This document shows, piece after piece, positions 16,001 to 26,325 of a DNA stretch of 64,000 nt. Origin of the DNA: Halictus rubicundus (taxonomy: Eukaryota; Arthropoda; Insecta; Hymenoptera; Halictidae); assembly GCF_050948215.1 (NCBI RefSeq), contig NW_027488819.1:248001-312000 (forward strand), written 5' to 3'. The translations under genes and the position numbers were made by a program. Below the pieces are notes generated by a model. The model saw only the letters and a program-made list of their open reading frames with translations, was not told the DNA's origin and did no database searches. Every line of letters begins with the position of its first letter. The first letter of the stretch is position 1.

Positions 16001-19000
16001 TCCTATCCTCTATCCTATCCTATCCTCTATCCTATCCTATCCTCTATCCTATCCTTTCGTATCCTCTATCGCATCCTATCCTCTATCCTATCCTATCCTC
16101 TATCCTATCCTATCCTCTATACTATCCTATCCTCTATCCTATCCTATTCTCTATCCTATCCTATCGTATCCTCTGTCCTATCCTATCCTCTATCCTATCC
16201 TATCCTCTATCCTATCCTATCCTCTATCTTATCCTATCCTCTATCCTATCCTATCATCTATCCTATCCTATCCTCTATCCTATCCTATCCTCTATCATAT
16301 CCTATCCTCTATCATATCCTATCCTCTATCCTATCCAATCCTCTATCCTATCCTATCCTCTATCCTATCCTATCGTATCCTCTATCCTATCCTATTATAT
16401 CCTCTATCCTATCCTATCCTCTACCGTCTCCTATCCTGTATCCGATCCAATCCCCTATCCTCTATACTATCCTATCCTCTATCCTATCCTATCCTCTATC
16501 CTATCCTATCCTCTATCCTATCCTATCCTTTATAATATCCTATCCTCTATCCTATCCTATCCTCTATAATATCGTATCCTCTATCATATCCTTTCCTCTT
16601 TCCTATAATATCATCTATCCTATCCTATCCTCTATCTTATCCTATCCTCTATCCTATCCTATCATCTATCCTATCCTATCCTATCCTCTATCCTATCCTA
16701 TCCTCTATCATATCCTATCCTCTATCCTATCCTATCCTCTATCCTATCTTATCATCTATCCTATCCTATCCTATCCTCTATCCTATCCTATCCTCTATCA
16801 TATCCTATCCCTCTATCCTATCCTATCCTCTATCTTATCTTATCCTCTATCTTATCCTATCCTCTATCCTATCCTATCATCTATCCTATCCTATCTTCTA
16901 TCCTATCCTATTCCTCTATCATATCCTATCCTCTATCCTATCCTATCCACTATCCTATCCTATCCTCTATCCTATCCTATCCTCTATCCTATCCTATCCT
17001 ATCCTCTATCCTATCCTATCATCTATCCTATCCTATCCTCTATCCTAACCTATCCTCTATCATATCCAATCCTCTATCCTATCCTATACTCTATCCTATC
17101 TTATGCTCTATCTTATCCTATCCTCTATCCTATCCTCTATCCTATCCTATCCTTTATTCTATCCAATCCCCTATCCTATCCTCTATCCGATCCTATCCTC
17201 TATCCTATTCCTATCCTCTATCCTATCCTATCCTCTATCCTATCCTATCCTCTATCTTATCCTATCCTCTATCCTATCCTATCATCTATCCTATCCTATC
17301 CTCTATCCTATCTATCCTCTATCATATCCTATCCTCTATCATATCCTATCCTCTATCCTATCCAATCCTCTATCCTATCCAATCCTCTATCCCATCCTAT
17401 CCTCTATCCTATCCTATCGTATCCTCTATCCTATCCTATCATATCCTCTATCCTATCCTATCCTATCCTCTATCCTATCCTATCATCTATCCTATCCTAT
17501 CCTCTATCCTATCCTATCCTCTATCCTATCCTATCGTATCCTCTATCCTATCCTATCCTATCCTCTATCCTATCCTATCCTCTATCCTATCCTATACTCT
17601 ATCCTATCTTATCCTCTATCTTATCCTATCCTCTATCCTATCCTCTATCCTATCCTATCCTTTATTCTATCCAATCCCCTATCCTATACTCTATCCGATC
17701 CTATCCTCTATCCTATCCTATCATCTATCCTATCCTATCCTCTATCCTATCCTATCCTCTATCATATCCTATCCACTATCATATCCTATCCTCTATCCTA
17801 TCCTATCCTCTATCCTATCCTATCCTCTATCCTATCCTATCGTATCCTCAATCGTATCCTATCCTCTATCCTATCCTATCGTATCCTCTATCGTATCCTA
17901 TCCTCTATCCTATCCTATCCTCTATCCTATCCAATCCCCTATCCTATCCTCTATCCTAACCTATCCTCTATCTTATCCTATCCTCTATCCTATAGTATCA
18001 TCTATCCTATCCTATCCTCTATCCTATCCTATCCTCTACCCTATCCTATCCTCTATCCTATTCTATCCTCTATCCTATCCTATCCTCTATCCTATCCTAT
18101 CCTCTATCCCATCCTATCCTCTATCCTATCCTATCCTCTATCCTATCCTATCCTCTATCCTATCCTATCCTCTACAATATCCTTTCCTCTTTCCTATAAT
18201 ATCATCTATCCTATCCTATCCTCTATCTTATCCTATCCTCTATCCTATCCTATCATCTATCCTATCCTATCCTCTATCCTATCCTATCCTCTATCCTATC
18301 CTATCCTCTATCATATCATATCCTCTATCCTATCAAATCCTCTATAATATCGTATCCTCTATCATATCCTTTCCTCTTTCCTATAATATCATCTATCCTA
18401 TCCTATCCTCTATCTTATCCTATCCTCTATCCTATCCTATCATATATCCTATCCTATCCTCTATCCTATAATATCCTCTATCCTATCCTATCCTCTATCA
18501 TATCCTATCCTCTATCCTATCCTATCCTCTATCCTATCTTATCCTCTATCTTATCCTATCCTCTATCCTATCCTATCCTCTATCCTATCCTATCCTATCC
18601 TCTATCCTATCCTCTATCCTATCCTATCCTCTATCTTATCCTATCCTCTATCCTATCCTATCATCTATCCTATCCTATCCTCTATCCTATCCTATCCTCT
18701 ATCATATCCTATCCTCTATCATATCCTATCCTCTATCCTATCCAATCCTCTATCCTATCCTATCCTCTATCCTATCCTATCGTATCCTCTATCCTATCCT
18801 ATCCTATCCTCTATCCTATTCTATCCTCTATCCTATCCTATCCTCTATACTATCCTATCCTCTATCTTATCCTATCCTCTATCCTATCCTATCATCTATC
18901 CTATCCTATCCTCTATCCTATCCTATCCTCTATCCTATCCTTTCGTATCCTCTATCGCATCCTATCCTCTATCCTATCCTATCCTCTATCTTATCCTATC

Positions 19001-20570
19001 CTCTATACTATCCTATCCTCTATCCTATCCTATTCTCTATCCTATCCTATCGTATCCTCTGTCCTATCCTATCCTCTATCCTATCCTATCCTCTATCCTA
19101 TCCTATCCTCTATCTTATCCTATCCTCTATCCTATCCTATCATCTATCCTATCCTATCCTCTATCCTATCCTATCCTCTATCATATCCTATCCTCTATCC
19201 TATCCTATCCTCTATCCTATCTTATCCTCTATCTTATCCTATCCTCTATCCTATCCTATCCTCTATCCTATCCTATCCTATCCTCTATCCTATCGTATCG
19301 TATCCTCTATCCTATCCTATCCTCTATCCTATCCAATCCCCTATACTATCCTCTATCCTATCCTATCCTCTATCTTATCCAATCCTCTATCCTATCCTAT
19401 CATCTATCCTATCCTATCCTCTATCCTATCCTATCCTCTATCCGATCCTATCCTCTATCCTATCCTATCCTCTATCCTATCCTATCCTCTATCTTATCCT
19501 ATCCTCTATCCTATCCTATCATCTATCCTATCCTATCCTCTATCCTATCCTATCCTCTATCATATCCTATCCTCTATCATATCCTATCCTCTATCCTATC
19601 CAATCCTCTATCCTATCCTATCCTCTATCCTATCCTATCGTATCCTCTATCCTATCCTATCCTATCCTCTATCCTATCCTATCCTCTATCCTATCCTATC
19701 CTCTATACTATCCTATCCTCTATCTTATCCTATCCTCTATCCTATCCTATCATCTATCCTATCCTATCCTCTATCCTATCCTATCCTCTATCCTATCCTT
19801 TCGTATCCTCTATCGCATCCTATCCTCTATCCTATCCTATCCTCTATCCTATCCTATCCTCTATACTATCCTATCCTCTATCCTATCCTATTCTCTATCC
19901 TATCCTATCGTATCCTCTGTCCTATCCTATCCTCTATCCTATCCTATCCTCTATCCTATCCTATCCTCTATCTTATCCTATCCTCTATCCTATCCTATCA
20001 TCTATCCTATCCTATCCTCTATCCTATCCTATCCTCTATCATATCCTATCCTCTATCATATCCTATCCTCTATCCTATCCAATCCTCTATCCTATCCTAT
20101 CCTCTATCCTATCCTATCGTATCCTCTATCCTATCCTATTATATCCTCTATCCTATCCTATCCTCTACCGTCTCCTATCCTGTATCCGATCCAATCCCCT
20201 ATCCTCTATCCTATCCTATCATCTATCCTATCCTATCCTATCCTCTATCATATCCTATCCTCTATCCTATCCTATCCTCTATCCTATCCTATCCTCTATC
20301 CTATCCTATCCTATCCTCTATCCTATCCTATCATCTATCCTATCCTATCCTCTATCCTATCCTATCCTCTATTATATCCTATCCTCTATCCTATCCTATA
20401 CTCTATCCTATCTTATCCTCTATCTTATCCTATCCTCTATCCTATCCTCTATCCTATCCTATCCTTTATTCTATCCAATCCCCTATCCTATCCTCTATCC
20501 GATCCTATCCTCTATCCTATCCTATCCTCTATCCTATCCTATCCTCTATCTTATCCTATCCTCTATCCTA
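13070..20570 (+). repeat. Higher-order copy A' of the ~7.4-kb satellite block
   Basis: Second copy of the block at 1-7480, in the same orientation. It also contains a cluster of single-base insertions and deletions between about 12.5 and 17.4 kb that copy A lacks. These include a lost C near 13245, 13283, 15588 and 17310, an extra C near 16810, and an extra T near 16912 and 17209. Beyond about 20570 the marker order instead follows the pattern seen at about 4870-5400, so the block is joined to a different satellite segment there. Boundaries are approximate. Confidence 0.8.
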
Positions 20571-21096
20571 TCCTATCATCTATCCTATCCTATCCTCTAT
20601 CCTATCCTATCCTCTATCCTATCCTATCGTATCCTCTATCCTATCCTATCCTATCCTCTATCCTATCCTATCCTCTATCCTATCCTATACTCTATCCTAT
20701 CTTATCCTCTATCTTATCCTATCCTCTATCCTATCCTCTATCCTATCCTATCCTTTATTCTATCCAATCCCCTATCCTATACTCTATCCGATCCTATCCT
20801 CTATCCTATCCTATCATCTATCCTATCCTATCCTCTATCCTATCCTATCCTCTATCATATCCTATCCACTATCATATCCTATCCTCTATCCTATCCTATC
20901 CTCTATCCTATCCTATCCTCTATCCTATCCTATCGTATCCTCAATCGTATCCTATCCTCTATCCTATCCTATCGTATCCTCTATCGTATCCTATCCTCTA
21001 TCCTATCCTATCCTCTATCCTATCCAATCCCCTATCCTATCCTCTATCCTAACCTATCCTCTATCTTATCCTATCCTCTATCCTATAGTATCATCT

Positions 21097-21110
21097 ATCC
21101 TATCCTATCC
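21097..21110 (+). repeat. Target-site duplication of the non-LTR element, left copy
   Basis: ATCCTATCCTATCC lies directly before the poly(T) run and occurs again at 22026-22039 directly after the element. Uninterrupted copies of the same satellite segment, recognisable by the TATAGTATCATC marker, lie near 1583, 5378, 14729 and 17991. They contain the 14-mer only once at this place, so the duplication is not merely array repetition. The length could be 15 if one T of the tail is counted. Confidence 0.8.
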
Positions 21111-21131
21111 TTTTTTTTTTTTTTTTTTTTT
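21111..21131 (-). other. Poly(A) tail of the non-LTR element (poly(T) on + strand)
   Basis: Twenty-one uninterrupted T on the + strand, at the junction between satellite and element. It marks the 3' end of the reverse-transcribed RNA and fixes the element's orientation as - strand. The lack of any substitution in the run suggests a recent insertion. Confidence 0.9.
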
Positions 21132-21621
21132 ATCGTGAGGAAATGTTTTATACATACCCCGACTTCCTGGGGGAAGCCGGGGTTATGTGGGATTCTCTCC
21201 GGGGGGCGGAGCCCCCGGAGACTACCCACTAAAACCTCACGCCCACCTAAGCTGCATGGGAGGTGCCTGGATCACGCGAGTACTCAACAGGACACCTCCC
21301 AGCTAATACATGCCACCCCGGGGGAGGGGGTTAGTCTCCCCCACTGCCTACTCTATAAGACCCCGGGCGGAGGGACCCGCCCGGTGTCCCCATCCCTGGA
21401 GCCTTCGGATTGGGCTTCCCGAGCCCCAGCTCGGTCCACCCACAGCTCCCGGAGTCCTCGTGCCCCGCTCGGGGCCAGTGTCCCGAAGGAACCAGCCCCG
21501 GCCAGAGCAAGAGGACGCCGCCACCGGAAGGAAGGGCCGTCGGAGGCGCGATCCGGCACGCCCCGACCCTTCCTCACCCAAATCCCCCCACGAATCCCCC
21601 TCCCCTAACGGGAGGGACGTA
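21132..21621 (-). other. GC-rich 3' untranslated region of the non-LTR element
   Basis: About 490 bp with no convincing coding content. Open frames exist on both strands because the DNA is GC-rich, but none resembles a known protein. It contains further inverted repeats: AGCT-GGGAGGTG with CACCTCCCAGCT spanning about 21250-21304, and two terminal hairpins at 21157-21182 and 21197-21220. The region between about 21305 and 21600 shows no motif that I recognise. Confidence 0.6.
21157..21220 (-). other. Two hairpins just upstream of the poly(A) tail
   Basis: CCCCGACTTCC/GGAAGCCGGGG (21157-21182, loop TGGG, one mismatch or wobble) and CTCCGGGG/CCCCGGAG (about 21197-21220). On the sense (-) strand they lie 25-90 nt before the poly(A). 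Stable 3' structures are recognition elements for reverse transcriptase in several non-LTR retrotransposons; that role here is inference. Confidence 0.65.
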
Positions 21622-21664
21622 CCGACACCCCCCCAAACCGGGAAATTAACCCGGGGGGTGTCGG
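21622..21664 (-). other. Hairpin, 12-bp stem, in the element's 3' region
   Basis: CCGACACCCCCC pairs perfectly with GGGGGGTGTCGG across a loop of about 19 nt that holds the only A/T-rich patch nearby. It is the longest perfect stem in the element. Together with the other stems it means the RNA's 3' half would be almost fully folded. Confidence 0.7.
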
Positions 21665-21672
21665 CCTATCAC

Positions 21673-21693
21673 GGGGGGAGCTATGCTCCCCCC
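21673..21693 (-). other. Hairpin, 9-bp perfect stem
   Basis: GGGGGGAGC and GCTCCCCCC separated by TAT. Part of the dense series of inverted repeats in the 3' region of the non-LTR element. It abuts the next hairpin at 21695-21727. Confidence 0.7.
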
Positions 21694-21694
21694 C

Positions 21695-21727
21695 GGGGGC
21701 CCGGGTCAGCTCACGCCCCGGGCCCCC
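21695..21727 (-). other. Hairpin, 11-bp perfect stem
   Basis: GGGGGCCCGGG at 21695-21705 pairs with CCCGGGCCCCC at 21717-21727 across an 11-nt loop. It lies next to the tandem double-hairpin modules. Confidence 0.7.
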
Positions 21728-22025
21728 AAATTCGCCGCCCCCAGTGGTGGGGGCATAACAGGGCGCGGGGGAACTCCCCGCGCCAACCCCACTCCGCCCC
21801 CCACCACCGGGGGCACACGTTGACGCGGGGGAGACCCCCGCGCCCTCCCTACCCTCTCCGCCCCCCTACTGGGGGGCACACGTCGGCGCGGGGGTCGTCC
21901 CCGCGCCCAAATACGCCTCGCGGAGCCCGGGTCCCGTTCCCGGACCCGCTCGGCGGCCTCCTTCTGCTTGATCACATCATCGCAGAAGGAGGCCACCGCC
22001 TTCCACGACCTCACGCTGTCGACCA
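21706..22025 (-). pseudogene. C-terminal remnant of a non-LTR retrotransposon ORF2
   Basis: An open frame enters the element at its truncated 5' edge and runs about 106 codons to a stop. The first ~37 residues (about 21915-22025) contain RSWKAVASFCDDVIKQKEAA followed by an arginine- and glutamate-rich stretch. A Trp-x-x-Val-x-x-Phe-Cys helix followed by KEAAER is typical, as I recall, of the C-terminal tail of R1-clade insect ORF2 proteins, after the reverse transcriptase and the CCHC motif. The rest is low-complexity Arg, Pro and Gly and overlaps a tandem hairpin array, so it may be read-through of untranslated sequence. No ATG, endonuclease or reverse transcriptase domain remains, so it cannot encode an active protein. 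The family call is memory-based and moderate. Confidence 0.55.
21737..21907 (-). repeat. Three tandem ~61-bp double-hairpin modules in the 3' region
   Basis: Each module has a GCCCCC...GGGGGC hairpin (about 21737-21754, 21796-21814, 21860-21877) followed by a GGCGCGGGG...CCCCGCGCC-type hairpin (21762-21784, 21822-21844, 21885-21907). A shared GGGGGCACACGT stretch joins them in the second and third modules. Starts of the second hairpin are 60 and 63 bp apart. Stems are 8-9 bp of almost pure G-C pairs with loops of 3-6 nt. It lies between the coding remnant and the poly(A) tail, so it belongs to the element rather than the host array. A role in RNA recognition by reverse transcriptase is possible but only inferred. 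Confidence 0.75.
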
Positions 22026-22039
22026 ATCCTATCCTATCC
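22026..22039 (+). repeat. Target-site duplication of the non-LTR element, right copy
   Basis: ATCCTATCCTATCC, matching 21097-21110. The base before it (A at 22025) differs from the base before the left copy (T), so the duplication ends here. The satellite then continues in the order TCTATCC...CTACCC seen in the uninterrupted copies. Confidence 0.8.
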
Positions 22040-24439
22040 TCTATCCTATCCTATCCTCTACCCTATCCTATCCTCTATCCTATTCTATCCTCTATCCTAT
22101 CCTATCCTCTATCCTATCCTATCCTCTATCCCATCCTATCCTCTATCCTATCCTATCCTCTATCCTATCCTATCCTCTATCCTATCCTATCCTCTACAAT
22201 ATCCTTTCCTCTTTCCTATAATATCATCTATCCTATCCTATCCTCTATCTTATCCTATCCTCTATCCTATCCTATCATCAATCCTATCCTATCCTCTATC
22301 CTATCCTATCATCTATCCTATCCTATCCTCTATCCTATCCTATCCTCTATCATATCCTATCCTCTATCATATCCTATCCTCTATCCTATCCAATCCTCTA
22401 TCCTATCCTATCCTCTATCCTATCCTATCGTATCCTCTATCCTATCCTATCCTATCCTCTATCCTATCCTATCCTCTATCCTATCCTATCCTCTATACTA
22501 TCCTATCCTCTATCTTATCCTATCCTCTATCCTATCCTATCATCTATCCTATCCTATCCTCTATCCTATCCTATCCTCTATCCTATCCTTTCGTATCCTC
22601 TATCGCATCCTATCCTCTATCCTATCCTATCCTCTATCCTATCCTATCCTCTATACTATCCTATCCTCTATCCTATCCTATTCTCTATCCTATCCTATCG
22701 TATCCTCTGTCCTATCCTATCCTCTATCCTATCCTATCCTCTATCCTATCCTATCCTCTATCTTATCCTATCCTCTATCCTATCCTATCATCTATCCTAT
22801 CCTATCCTCTATCCTATCCTATCCTCTATCATATCCTATCCTCTATCCTATCCTATCCTCTATCCTATCTTATCCTCTATCTTATCCTATCCTCTATCCT
22901 ATCCTATCCTCTATCCTATCCTATCCTATCCTCTATCCTATCGTATCGTATCCTCTATCCTATCCTATCCTCTATCCTATCCAATCCCCTATACTATCCT
23001 CTATCCTATCCTATCCTCTATCTTATCCAATCCTCTATCCTATCCTATCATCTATCCTATCCTATCCTCTATCCTATCCTATCCTCTATCCGATCCTATC
23101 CTCTATCCTATCCTATCCTCTATCTTATCCTATCCTCTATCCTATCCTATCATCTATCCTATCCTATCCTCTATCCTATCCTATCCTCTATCATATCCTA
23201 TCCTCTATCATATCCTATCCTCTATCCTATCCAATCCTCTATCCTATCCTATCCTCTATCCTATCCTATCGTATCCTCTATCCTATCCTATCCTATCCTC
23301 TATCCTATCCTATCCTCTATCCTATCCTATCCTCTATACTATCCTATCCTCTATCTTACCCTATCCTCTATCCTATCCTATCATCTATCCTATCCTATCC
23401 TCTATCCTATCCTATCCTCTATCCTATCCTTTCGTATCCTCTATCGCATTATATCCTCTATCCTATCCTATCCTCTATCCTATCCTATCCTCTATACTAT
23501 CCTATCCTCTATCCTATCCTATTCTCTATCCTATCCTATCGTATCCTCTGTCCTATCCTATCCTCTATCCTATCCTATCCTCTATCCTATCCTATCCTCT
23601 ATCTTATCCTATCCTCTATCCTATCCTATCCTCTATCCTATCCTATCGTATCCTCTATCGTATCCTATCCTCTATCCTATCCTATCCTCTATCCTATCCA
23701 ATCCCCTATCCTATCCTCTATCCTAACCTATCCTCTATCTTATCCTATCCTCTATCCTATCCTATCATCTATCCTATCCTATCCTCTATCCTATACTATC
23801 CTCTATCCTATCCTATCCTCTATCCTATCCTATCCTCTATCCTATCCTATCCTCTATCCTATCCTATCCTCTATCCTATCCTATGCTCTATCCTATCCTA
23901 TCCTCTATCCTATCCTATCCTCTATCCTATCCTATCCTCTATCCTATCCTATCCTCTATCCTATCCTATCCTCTATCCTATCCTATCCTCTATCCTATCC
24001 TATCCTCTATCCTATCCTATCCTCTATCCTATCCTATCCTCTATCCTATCCTATCCTCTATCCTATCCTATCCTCTACAATATCGTATCCTCTATCATAT
24101 CCTTTCCTCTTTCCTATAATATCATCTATCCTATCCTCCATCTTATCCTATCCTCTATCCTATCCTATCATCTATCCTGTCCTATCCTCTATCCTATCTT
24201 ATCCTCTATCTTATCCTATCCTCTATCCTATCCTATCATCTATCCTATCCTATCCTCTATCCTATCCTATCGTATCCTCTATCGTATTCTATCCTCTATC
24301 CTGTCCTATCCTCTCTCCTATCCAATCCCCTATCCTATTCTCTATCCGATCCTATCCTCTATCTTATCCTATCCTCTATCCTATCCTATCATCTATCCTA
24401 TCCTATCCTCTATCCTATCCTATCCTCTATCATATCCTA

Positions 24440-26325
24440 TCCTCTATCCTATCCTATACTCTATCCTATCTTATCCTCTATCTTATCCTATCCTCTATCC
24501 TATCCTCTATCCTATCCTATCCTTTATTCTATCCAATCCCCTATCCTATCCTCTAGCCGATCCTATCCTCTATCCTATCCTATCCTCTATCCTATCCTAT
24601 CCTCTATCTTATCCTATCCTCTATCCTATCCTATCATCTATCCTATCCTATCCTCTATCCTATCCTATCCTCTATCATATCCTATCCTCTATCATATCCT
24701 ATCCTCCATCCTATCCAATCCTCTATCCTATCCTATCCTATCCTCTATCCTATCCTATCGTATCCTCTATCCTATCCTATCCTATCCTCTATCCTATCCT
24801 ATCCTCTATCCTATCCTATACTCTATCCTATCTTATCCTCTATCTTATCCTATACTCTATCCTATCCTCTATCCTATCCTATCCTTTATTCTATCCAATC
24901 CCCTATCCTATCCTCTATCCGATCCTATCCTCTATCCTATCCTATCCTCTATCCTATCCTATCCTCTATCTTATCCTATCCTCTATCCTATCCTATCATC
25001 TATCCTATCCTATCCTCTATCCTATCCTATCCTCTATCATATCCTATCCTCTATCATATCCTATCCTATATCCTATCCTATCCTCTATCCTATCCTATCG
25101 TATCCTCTATCGTATCCTATCCTCTATCCTATCCTATCGTATCCTCTATCGTATCCTATCCTCTATACTATCCTATCCTCTATCCTATCCTATCCTCTAT
25201 CCTATCCTATCCTCTATCCTATCCTATCCTCTATCCTATCCTATCCTCTATCCTATCCTATCCTCTATCCTATCCTATCCTCTATCCTATCCTATCCTCT
25301 ATCATATCCTATCCTCTATCCTATCCTATACTCTATCCTATCTTATCCTCTATCTTATCCTATCCTCTATCCTATCCTCTATCCTATCCTATCCTTTATT
25401 CTATCCAATCCCCTATCCTATCCTCTAGCCGATCCTATCCTCTATCCTATCCTATCCTCTATCCTATCCTATACTCTATCCTATCTTATCCTCTATCTTA
25501 TCCTATCCTCTATCCTATCCTCTATCCTATCCTATCCTTTATTCTATCCAATCCCCTATCCTATCCTCTAGCCGATCCTATCCTCTATCCTATCCTATCC
25601 TCTATCCTATCCTATCCTCTATCTTATCCTATCCTCTATCCTATCCTATCATCTATCCTATCCTATCCTCTATCCTATCCTATCCTCTATCATATCCTAT
25701 CCTCTATCATATCCTATCCTCCATCCTATCCAATCCTCTATCCTATCCTATCCTATCCTCTATCCTATCCTATCGTATCCTCTATCCTATCCTATCCTAT
25801 CCTCTATCCTATCCTATCCTCTATCCTATCCTATACTCTATCCTATCTTATCCTCTATCTTATCCTATACTCTATCCTATCCTCTATCCTATCCTATCCT
25901 TTATTCTATCCAATCCCCTATCCTATCCTCTATCCGATCCTATCCTCTATCCTATCCTATCCTCTATCCTATCCTATCCTCTATCTTATCCTATCCTCTA
26001 TCCTATCCTATCATCTATCCTATCCTATCCTCTATCCTATCCTATCCTCTATCATATCCTATCCTCTATCATATCCTATCCTATATCCTATCCTATCCTC
26101 TATCCTATCCTATCGTATCCTCTATCGTATCCTATCCTCTATCCTATCCTATCGTATCCTCTATCGTATCCTATCCTCTATACTATCCTATCCTCTATCC
26201 TATCCTATCCTCTATCCTATCCTATCCTCTATCCTATCCTATCCTCTATCCTATCCTATCCTCTATCCTATCCTATCCTCTATCCTATCCTATCCTCTAT
26301 CCTATCCTATCCTCTATCCTATCCT
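24440..26325 (+). repeat. Tandem duplication, 1,015-bp period
   Basis: The CCTCCATCC marker at 24703 and its surroundings recur at 25718, an offset of 1,015 bp. An extra partial repeat of about 145 bp, the CTCTAGCCGATCC segment, sits between the copies at about 25325-25470. The second copy is the one that continues like 7300-8770. Confidence 0.7.

Larger units (their letters stand above)
1..21110 (+). repeat. 17-bp satellite array, left block
   Basis: Tandem array of TATCCTATCCTATCCTC (17 bp), with units carrying one, two or four pentamers mixed in. Substitutions recur at fixed places and mark higher-order copies. Examples are TATCG for TATCC, CATATCC, CCAATCCCC, and a CTACCGTCTCC box seen at about 331, 3232, 7078, 10763, 12005, 13488, 16422 and 20166 and nowhere to the right of this block. 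The + strand has almost no G. No gene, promoter or RNA gene is visible. Long stop-free frames occur on the + strand, for example 3911-5857, but they only reflect the lack of TAA, TAG and TGA in the repeat. The array ends at the poly(T) edge of a retrotransposon. Confidence 0.97.
21111..22025 (-). mobile_element. 5'-truncated poly(A) non-LTR retrotransposon, probably R1 type
   Basis: A 915-bp GC-rich island in an otherwise G-free + strand. Read on the - strand it starts abruptly at 22025, carries a short coding remnant, then a long GC-rich untranslated region full of inverted repeats, and ends in a 21-nt poly(A) run. It is flanked by 14-bp direct repeats. Poly(A), a truncated 5' end and a variable target duplication are the marks of target-primed reverse transcription. 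A 14-bp duplication is also what R1 elements typically make, and the coding remnant looks like the end of an R1-clade ORF2. Sense runs along the G-rich satellite strand, so the poly(A) tail is followed by GGATAGGATAGG. Full-length relatives are about 5-6 kb, so most of the element is missing. Assignment to a named family (R1, TRAS, SART or other) cannot be made here. Confidence 0.75.

Noticed and set aside
1..21110. CRISPR array
   Set aside because: The repeats are contiguous with no unique spacers, and the context is eukaryotic with LTR and non-LTR retrotransposons.
21348..21581. - strand open frames of 74-77 codons in the element's 3' region
   Set aside because: Two overlapping frames in GC-rich, hairpin-filled sequence downstream of the coding remnant; no similarity that I can recognise.
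21135..22221. + strand open frames through the GC-rich island (21135-21608, 21310-22221, 21410-21649)
   Set aside because: They run antisense to the retrotransposon, overlap each other, are Pro/Arg/Gly-rich from base composition, and one reads on into satellite. No recognisable protein.
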